From: Hyphomicrobiales bacterium
GTDB taxonomy: Bacteria; Pseudomonadota; Alphaproteobacteria; Rhizobiales; Beijerinckiaceae
DNA: 40,171 nt
NCBI GenBank assembly: GCA_025358745.1
Contig: JANYIH010000022.1
Coordinates: 1-40,171 of the forward strand
Direction of reading: 5' to 3'
The notes under the pieces are model-generated. The model searched no databases. It had not been told where the DNA came from and saw nothing but the letters and a program-made list of their open reading frames with translations. Below, one piece after another: positions 35,477-40,171 of this stretch (positions are counted from its first letter, which is position 1; each line of letters begins with the position of its first letter). Made by a program: the position numbers and the translations under genes.

Positions 35477-37249
35477 TCAGCGCTGCGCGAGATAGGCGCG
35501 CCAGCCGCCATAGGACGAGATATCCTGCGCGCCCTCGATCGCGGCCGCCTCGACGAGAAACCCTTTCGCCGCCGCGCCGTCCGCCAGCCTCAGCGTGCCG
35601 ATGCCCAAGGGCGCGGGAATCCTGGCGACGAAGGCGCCGAAACCGGCGGCGTCGAGCGACCAGATTTCGGCCTTGATCGCCGCGCCTTGGCCATCGTTGA
35701 CGCGCAACAGCCCGGGCTTCGGCGGCACGGTTCCGGGCAATGCGTAGAGCCGATAGTCCCGCGTCGTCTCCACCTCGCGCACGAAACGCCCGCCCAGATC
35801 GGTAAGTTCGCGGTTGAGCGGCAGCCCTGTCAGATGCGCGCCGACCACGACGATCTCGATCCGGCCATGAGCGGCGACCGGGGTCGGCGCGAGGCCGGGC
35901 ATGAGACCCGTGGCGCCCATCGGCGCGCCGGACTGCGCCTGGATTTGAGCCGCCATGGCCGCCAGTAGCCCATCCGTCCCGTTCGGCGCGATCAGCGTCA
36001 TGCTCGAAGGAAGTCCGTCGCCGCGCAAGCCCGAGGGAACGGCGATGGCGGCGAGATCGAGCAGGTTGACGAAATTGGTGTAGGTCCCGAGCCGCGAATT
36101 GAGCCGCACGGGATCAGCCAGCACCTCGGCGAGCGTGTAGAAGCGAGGTAGCGTCGGCGTCAGCATCACATCGAAACCGCGCCAGGCGGCCTCCGTCGTC
36201 CGCCGCAGCGCCGCCAGTTTGTAGAAGGCCTCAAAGGTGGCGGTCGCGTCGAACTTGCGCGCGCCTTCGATGATGGCGCGAGTGACGGGATGCAGCGCCT
36301 CAGGGCTGGTTTCAACCAGCCGCTTGGTCGCGGCGTAGCGCTCGGCGACCCACGGGCCCTCGTAGAGCAGTCGCGCTGCTTCGGCGAAGGCTGCGAAATC
36401 GAATTCCACGAGTTTGAACCCGCGCGCCGCGACGGCGGCGAGGTCGCGGGCGAAGGCGGCCTCTGCCTCGGCGTCGCCGAAAAACTCCGGCGCTTTTGGC
36501 ACGCCGACGCGAAGCCTGTGCGGGTCGATGAATTCGGGCGAGGGATAGCGGCGCGCGTAGGGATCGGTCTCGTCATAGGCGCAGGCGACGCGGAAGGCCG
36601 CGAAGGCGTCGGCGACGTCGAGCGCGAAAATCGAGATCGTGTCGAGCGTGCGGCAGGCCGGTACGATTCCGCTCGCCGACAGTGCGCCCAAGCTGGGCTT
36701 CAAACCGACAATGCCGTTGAGCGCCGCCGGCACGCGTCCCGAGCCCGCCGTATCCGTGCCGAGCGCGAACGGCACGAGCCCGGCCCCGACCGCAGCGGCC
36801 GAGCCCGAGCTCGATCCGCCGGGGATGAGATCGGCGCGCAAGGCGTTGCGGGGAACGCCATAAGGCGAGCGCACGCCGACCAGACCCGTTGCGAACTGAT
36901 CGAGATTGGTCTTGCCGATCGGGATCGCGCCGGCCTCGATCAGCTGCTGCACCACGAAGGCCGATCGCTGCGGCGAATAGGCGAAGGCGGGGCACGCGGC
37001 GGTGGTCGGCAGGCCGGCGACGTCGATATTGTCCTTGACCGCGAACGGCGCGCCAAAGAGCGGCTTGCCCTCCGGCCCCTCAGCCCGCAGCCGCTCCGCA
37101 TGGTCAAGCGCTTCAGCGAGCGGGCGAAGGGTGATGAACAAGGCGGGATCATCATGCGCCGATATGCGGGCGTAGGTCTCCTCGATCGTCTGCGCCGGCG
37201 TTTTGCCTGAGCGATGCGCCGCGACCGTCGCGGCCAGAGTCATGGTCAT
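35477..37249 (-). CDS. atzF: Allophanate hydrolase
   Basis: Amidase signature GAPFAVKDNIDVAGLPTTAACPAFAY...GGSSSGSAAAVGAGLVPFALGTDTAGSGRVPAAL plus C-terminal AtzF domain (GLPLNRELTDLGGRFVREVETTRDYRLYALPG). An in-frame ATG also at 37276. Confidence 0.93.
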   Translation of the reverse strand: MTMTLAATVAAHRSGKTPAQTIEETYARISAHDDPALFITLRPLAEALDHAERLRAEGPEGKPLFGAPFAVKDNIDVAGLPTTAACPAFAYSPQRSAFVVQQLIEAGAIPIGKTNLDQFATGLVGVRSPYGVPRNALRADLIPGGSSSGSAAAVGAGLVPFALGTDTAGSGRVPAALNGIVGLKPSLGALSASGIVPACRTLDTISIFALDVADAFAAFRVACAYDETDPYARRYPSPEFIDPHRLRVGVPKAPEFFGDAEAEAAFARDLAAVAARGFKLVEFDFAAFAEAARLLYEGPWVAERYAATKRLVETSPEALHPVTRAIIEGARKFDATATFEAFYKLAALRRTTEAAWRGFDVMLTPTLPRFYTLAEVLADPVRLNSRLGTYTNFVNLLDLAAIAVPSGLRGDGLPSSMTLIAPNGTDGLLAAMAAQIQAQSGAPMGATGLMPGLAPTPVAAHGRIEIVVVGAHLTGLPLNRELTDLGGRFVREVETTRDYRLYALPGTVPPKPGLLRVNDGQGAAIKAEIWSLDAAGFGAFVARIPAPLGIGTLRLADGAAAKGFLVEAAAIEGAQDISSYGGWRAYLAQR

Positions 37250-37464
37250 GCGAATCCCCTTCGGCGCTGCGCTCATTCCAACGCGCCCGCTCAAACGATG
37301 CAAGCGGCGCGCTAGGCAAGCTCCCGCCTGCCCTGTTGTCTGCGCCCAAGATTTATGCAATCGGCGCCGATAGTGAGGGCGCCTTGCCGCTGTCGCCGGA
37401 GTGGCGCCGCGCATTTAAATGTTTGCTGGGTCGAAAGGCGCGGCTTCCGCGCGAACGCGCACAC

Positions 37465-37480
37465 CGGCACGGCTCTTGCT
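37465..37480 (+). promoter_or_regulatory. Sigma-54 (-24/-12) promoter candidate upstream of the BMP transporter
   Basis: CGGCACGGCTCTTGCT against TGGCACNNNNNTTGCW; GG and GC separated by exactly 10 nt; ~59 nt before the ATG at 37539. Confidence 0.7.
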
Positions 37481-37538
37481 CGCCCATTCGCGCGAGTTCG
37501 GCGCGCCAGCGACGCGCGGCCGCATCGGGGGTCTGCAC

Positions 37539-38651
37539 ATGTCGAATAATATCATTTCGCGCCGCGCGTTGTTACAGACGGCCGCTGTCGGAGCGGCAGG
37601 CGCGGCTATCTGGCTGCGGCCCTGGACCAGCGCCCGCGCCGCCGAACTCACCGTCGGCATCGTCTACGTCGGCGCGCGCGACGACTTCGGCTGGAACCAG
37701 GCGCATGCGGTGGCGATCAAGTCGCTGAAGGAAGTGCCGGGCGTGAAGGTGGTTGAAGAGGAGAATGTGCCGGAGACTGACGCGGTCTCCAAGTCGATGG
37801 AATCGATGATCAACCTCGACGGCGCCGGCCTCATTCTGGCGACTTCGTTCGGCTATTACTCGCCCTTCGTGGTCGATCTGGCGAAGAAATATCCGGCCGT
37901 TCAGTTTCGACACGCCGCGCCGTTGTGGAACAAGGACAAGGACCCCAAGAACGCCGGCTCCTATTTCGGCTATCTCAACCAGGCCCACTACATCGACGGT
38001 GTTGCGGCGGGGCTGTCAACCAAGACCAACAAGATCGGCTTTGTCGCCGCCAAGCCGATCGCCAGCGTGCTGTCCAACATCAATTCGGTGCTGTTGGGCG
38101 CGCGCAGCGTCAATCGACAAGCGATGGTGCAGGTGATCTTCACTGGCGACTGGTCGATGCCGGTGCGCGAGGCGGAAGCCGCCAATGCCCTGGTCGACGC
38201 GGGTTGCGACGTCATCACCTGTCACGTCGACGGCCCGAAGGTCGTGATCGAAACCGCGGAGAAGCGCGGCGCGAAGACCTGCGGCCACAACGCCAGTCAG
38301 GCGCCGCTTGCGCCCAAGGGGTTCATCACCGGCGGCGAATACAAGTGGGAGACGATCTACAAAGGTTACGCCGCCGAACTCGCCGCCGGCAAGACTTTGC
38401 CGAATTTCACCGCCGGCGGCTACGAGGCCGATTTCGTGCGAAACTCCGCGTTCGGCGCCGGTTGCTCGGAGGAAGGCAAGAAGGCCGCGATGGCGGCCAT
38501 CGAGGGCCTGCGCGCCAAGAAGCCGATCTATGCCGGGCCGTTGAAAGACAACAAGGGAAAGGTCGTCATCGACAAGACTTACGACAATCTCGACCCCTTC
38601 CTCGACAAAATGGATTATCTGCTCGAAGGCGTGATCGGTTCGACAACCTGA
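37539..38651 (+). CDS. BMP-family (basic membrane protein/nucleoside-type) ABC transporter substrate-binding protein
   Basis: MSNNIISRRALLQTAAVG signal; ELTVGIVYVGARDDFGWNQAHAVAIKSLKEVPGVKVVEEENVPETDAVSKSMESMI. Start 37539 within ORF 37419..38651. Confidence 0.9.
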   Translation: MSNNIISRRALLQTAAVGAAGAAIWLRPWTSARAAELTVGIVYVGARDDFGWNQAHAVAIKSLKEVPGVKVVEEENVPETDAVSKSMESMINLDGAGLILATSFGYYSPFVVDLAKKYPAVQFRHAAPLWNKDKDPKNAGSYFGYLNQAHYIDGVAAGLSTKTNKIGFVAAKPIASVLSNINSVLLGARSVNRQAMVQVIFTGDWSMPVREAEAANALVDAGCDVITCHVDGPKVVIETAEKRGAKTCGHNASQAPLAPKGFITGGEYKWETIYKGYAAELAAGKTLPNFTAGGYEADFVRNSAFGAGCSEEGKKAAMAAIEGLRAKKPIYAGPLKDNKGKVVIDKTYDNLDPFLDKMDYLLEGVIGSTT

Positions 38652-38663
38652 ACCGGGCCGCCC

Positions 38664-39770
38664 ATGTCGGACGTCAACCTCGCCCAATCCGCGCCGCGCG
38701 TGATCGCGCCTACCGCGATCGGCTCGTCTCGCTGGCGCTCCGACGCCGAATATGTCGTCATTCCGCTGCTGGCGATCGTAGCCGCGTTCCTTTTGTTCGC
38801 GGTGTTTCTGCTGGGCGTCGGCAAGTCGCCGGTCGAGTTCGTGCAACTCGTCTGGCGCGGTGGCTTCGGTACGACGTTTTCGCTGCAAAACACGCTGCAA
38901 CGCTCCTCGCCGCTCATCCTGACCGCGCTGGCAGTGGCGATCCCGGCCCGCATCGGCCTTATCATGATTGGAGGCGAGGGCGCGCTGGTGCTCGGCGGCT
39001 TCGTCGCCGCCGCCGTGGCGATACCCTTGGTGGGCGTGGCGCCGCCCATGCCGACGCTGATCGCAATGGCGCTGGCGGGCATGCTGACGGGCGGGTTCTG
39101 GATGGGAATCTGCGGCTTTCTTCGTTGTGCGCGCGGCGTCAACGAAACCATATCCTCGTTGTTGCTGACCTATATCGGCGTCGCGATCATGAATTTCTTC
39201 GTCGAGGGGCCGCTGCGCGACCTCTCCAATCCCAACAAGCCGTCAACCATGCCGATCGGCTCCGCCTATATGGTGGGACCGATTCCCGGCACCTCGGTGC
39301 ATTGGGGCTTCCTGTTCGGCCTCGTGCTCTGTTTCCTTCTTTATCTGTTGATGTCGCGCACCACCTTCGGCTTCGCCGCGCGCGTGACGGGCGGCAATTT
39401 CCGCGCCGCGCTCGCGCAAGGCTTGCCGGTGGGAAAGTTGATCGTCGCCTGTTCGGCGATCGCCGGCGCCTGCGCCGGCCTTGCCGGATTCTTCGAGGTG
39501 GCAGCGATTCAGGGCCGCGCCAACGCCTCGCTCGCGGCGGGTTATGGCTTCACGGGCATACTCGTCGCGTTTCTCGCCCGCCACAATCCGCTGGTGATCC
39601 CCCCCGTTGCGATCATGTTCGGCGGCATCGTCGCAGCCGGCGGACTCGTGCAGCGCCGCATGGGTTTGCCCGACGCCACCGTGCAGGTGCTGGAAGGCCT
39701 GATCTTTGTTGTCTTGCTGACCTCCGAGACGCTGTACGGCCGCTTCTCGATTTTCAAGCCGAGGGCTTAG
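38664..39770 (+). CDS. BMP-associated ABC transporter permease
   Basis: TFSLQNTLQRSSPLILTALAVAIPARIGLIMIGGEGALVLGGFVAAAVAI...CARGVNETISSLLLTYIGVAIMNFFVEGPLRD. Confidence 0.9.
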   Translation: MSDVNLAQSAPRVIAPTAIGSSRWRSDAEYVVIPLLAIVAAFLLFAVFLLGVGKSPVEFVQLVWRGGFGTTFSLQNTLQRSSPLILTALAVAIPARIGLIMIGGEGALVLGGFVAAAVAIPLVGVAPPMPTLIAMALAGMLTGGFWMGICGFLRCARGVNETISSLLLTYIGVAIMNFFVEGPLRDLSNPNKPSTMPIGSAYMVGPIPGTSVHWGFLFGLVLCFLLYLLMSRTTFGFAARVTGGNFRAALAQGLPVGKLIVACSAIAGACAGLAGFFEVAAIQGRANASLAAGYGFTGILVAFLARHNPLVIPPVAIMFGGIVAAGGLVQRRMGLPDATVQVLEGLIFVVLLTSETLYGRFSIFKPRA

Positions 39771-39773
39771 CTG

Positions 39774-40171
39774 ATGGAAAACGCAAGCCTGATCGTTCTC
39801 GTGGCGATGCTCGGCGGCGCGATCCGGGTCTCGACGCCGTTCATGTTCGTCGCGCTCGGCGAGTGCCTGACGGAGAAATCGGGCCGCGTCAATCTCGGCC
39901 TCGAAGGCACGCTGGTGCTGGGCGCGATGACAGCCTACGCAATCTCCTATCACACCGGCAGCCCCTGGTTGGGCGTATTGGCGGCGGGCTTGGCGGGTTC
40001 GCTGCTGGGCGCGATGCACGGCGCGATCTGCGGTCTGCCCAAGGTCAACGACGTCGCGGTTGGCATCGCGATGATGCTGTTTGGTGTCGGCGTCGCGTTC
40101 TTCTTCGGCAAGCCCTATATTCAACCTGAAGCGCCGCGCCTGCTCTCGATCCCCTTCGGCGCGTGGGTCGA
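39774..40171 (+). CDS. BMP-associated ABC transporter permease, partial (runs off the window)
   Basis: Own reading from ATG 39774: MENASLIVLVAMLGGAIRVSTPFMFVALGECLTEKSGRVNLGLEGTLVLGAMTAYAISYHTGSPWLG..., open to the end of the window. Confidence 0.88.
   Translation, partial: MENASLIVLVAMLGGAIRVSTPFMFVALGECLTEKSGRVNLGLEGTLVLGAMTAYAISYHTGSPWLGVLAAGLAGSLLGAMHGAICGLPKVNDVAVGIAMMLFGVGVAFFFGKPYIQPEAPRLLSIPFGAWV

Noticed and set aside
37250-37538. Possible guanidine riboswitch or divergent sigma-54 promoter for atzF
   Set aside because: No recognisable guanidine-I core; minus-strand candidates lack the invariant GG or have wrong spacing.
1-40171. CRISPR array, transposase, phage genes, tRNA or rRNA
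   Set aside because: No regularly spaced direct repeats, transposase motifs, T-loop signatures or rRNA sequence noticed on either strand.

Overview
High-GC window with alphaproteobacterial-type gene content; I cannot name the species. About 30 protein-coding genes, almost all on clear family signatures. Left to right: (1) a truncated MMPL/RND-family permease (minus strand) divergent from hpnH-hpnN (hopanoid biosynthesis and transport), followed by two small tandem Cys-rich periplasmic proteins and a DUF2147 protein; (2) a six-gene minus-strand operon with every junction overlapping, resembling E. coli ynjABCDF: a TVP38/FAD-disulfide-reductase fusion, ynjF-like CDP-alcohol phosphatidyltransferase, ynjB-, ynjC- and ynjD-like ABC importer, and a ynjA-like AhpD/CMD protein; (3) DUF1127, tannase-family and gamma-glutamylcyclotransferase-like genes and a bifunctional RelA/SpoT; (4) a branched-chain-amino-acid-type ABC importer with a fused LivG-LivF ATPase; (5) Sua5/YrdC, a LysR regulator and the RegB/RegA redox two-component system; (6) urtABCDE, a GGDEF protein, allophanate hydrolase (atzF) and a BMP-type ABC importer running off the right edge. 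The best candidates for an under-described system are the ynj-like operon with its TVP38-flavoprotein fusion, and a urea/allophanate/BMP nitrogen region with two sigma-54-like promoters read directly from the sequence. Hairpins at both substrate-binding-protein/permease junctions may set operon stoichiometry. No tRNA, rRNA, CRISPR array, transposase or phage gene was recognised.
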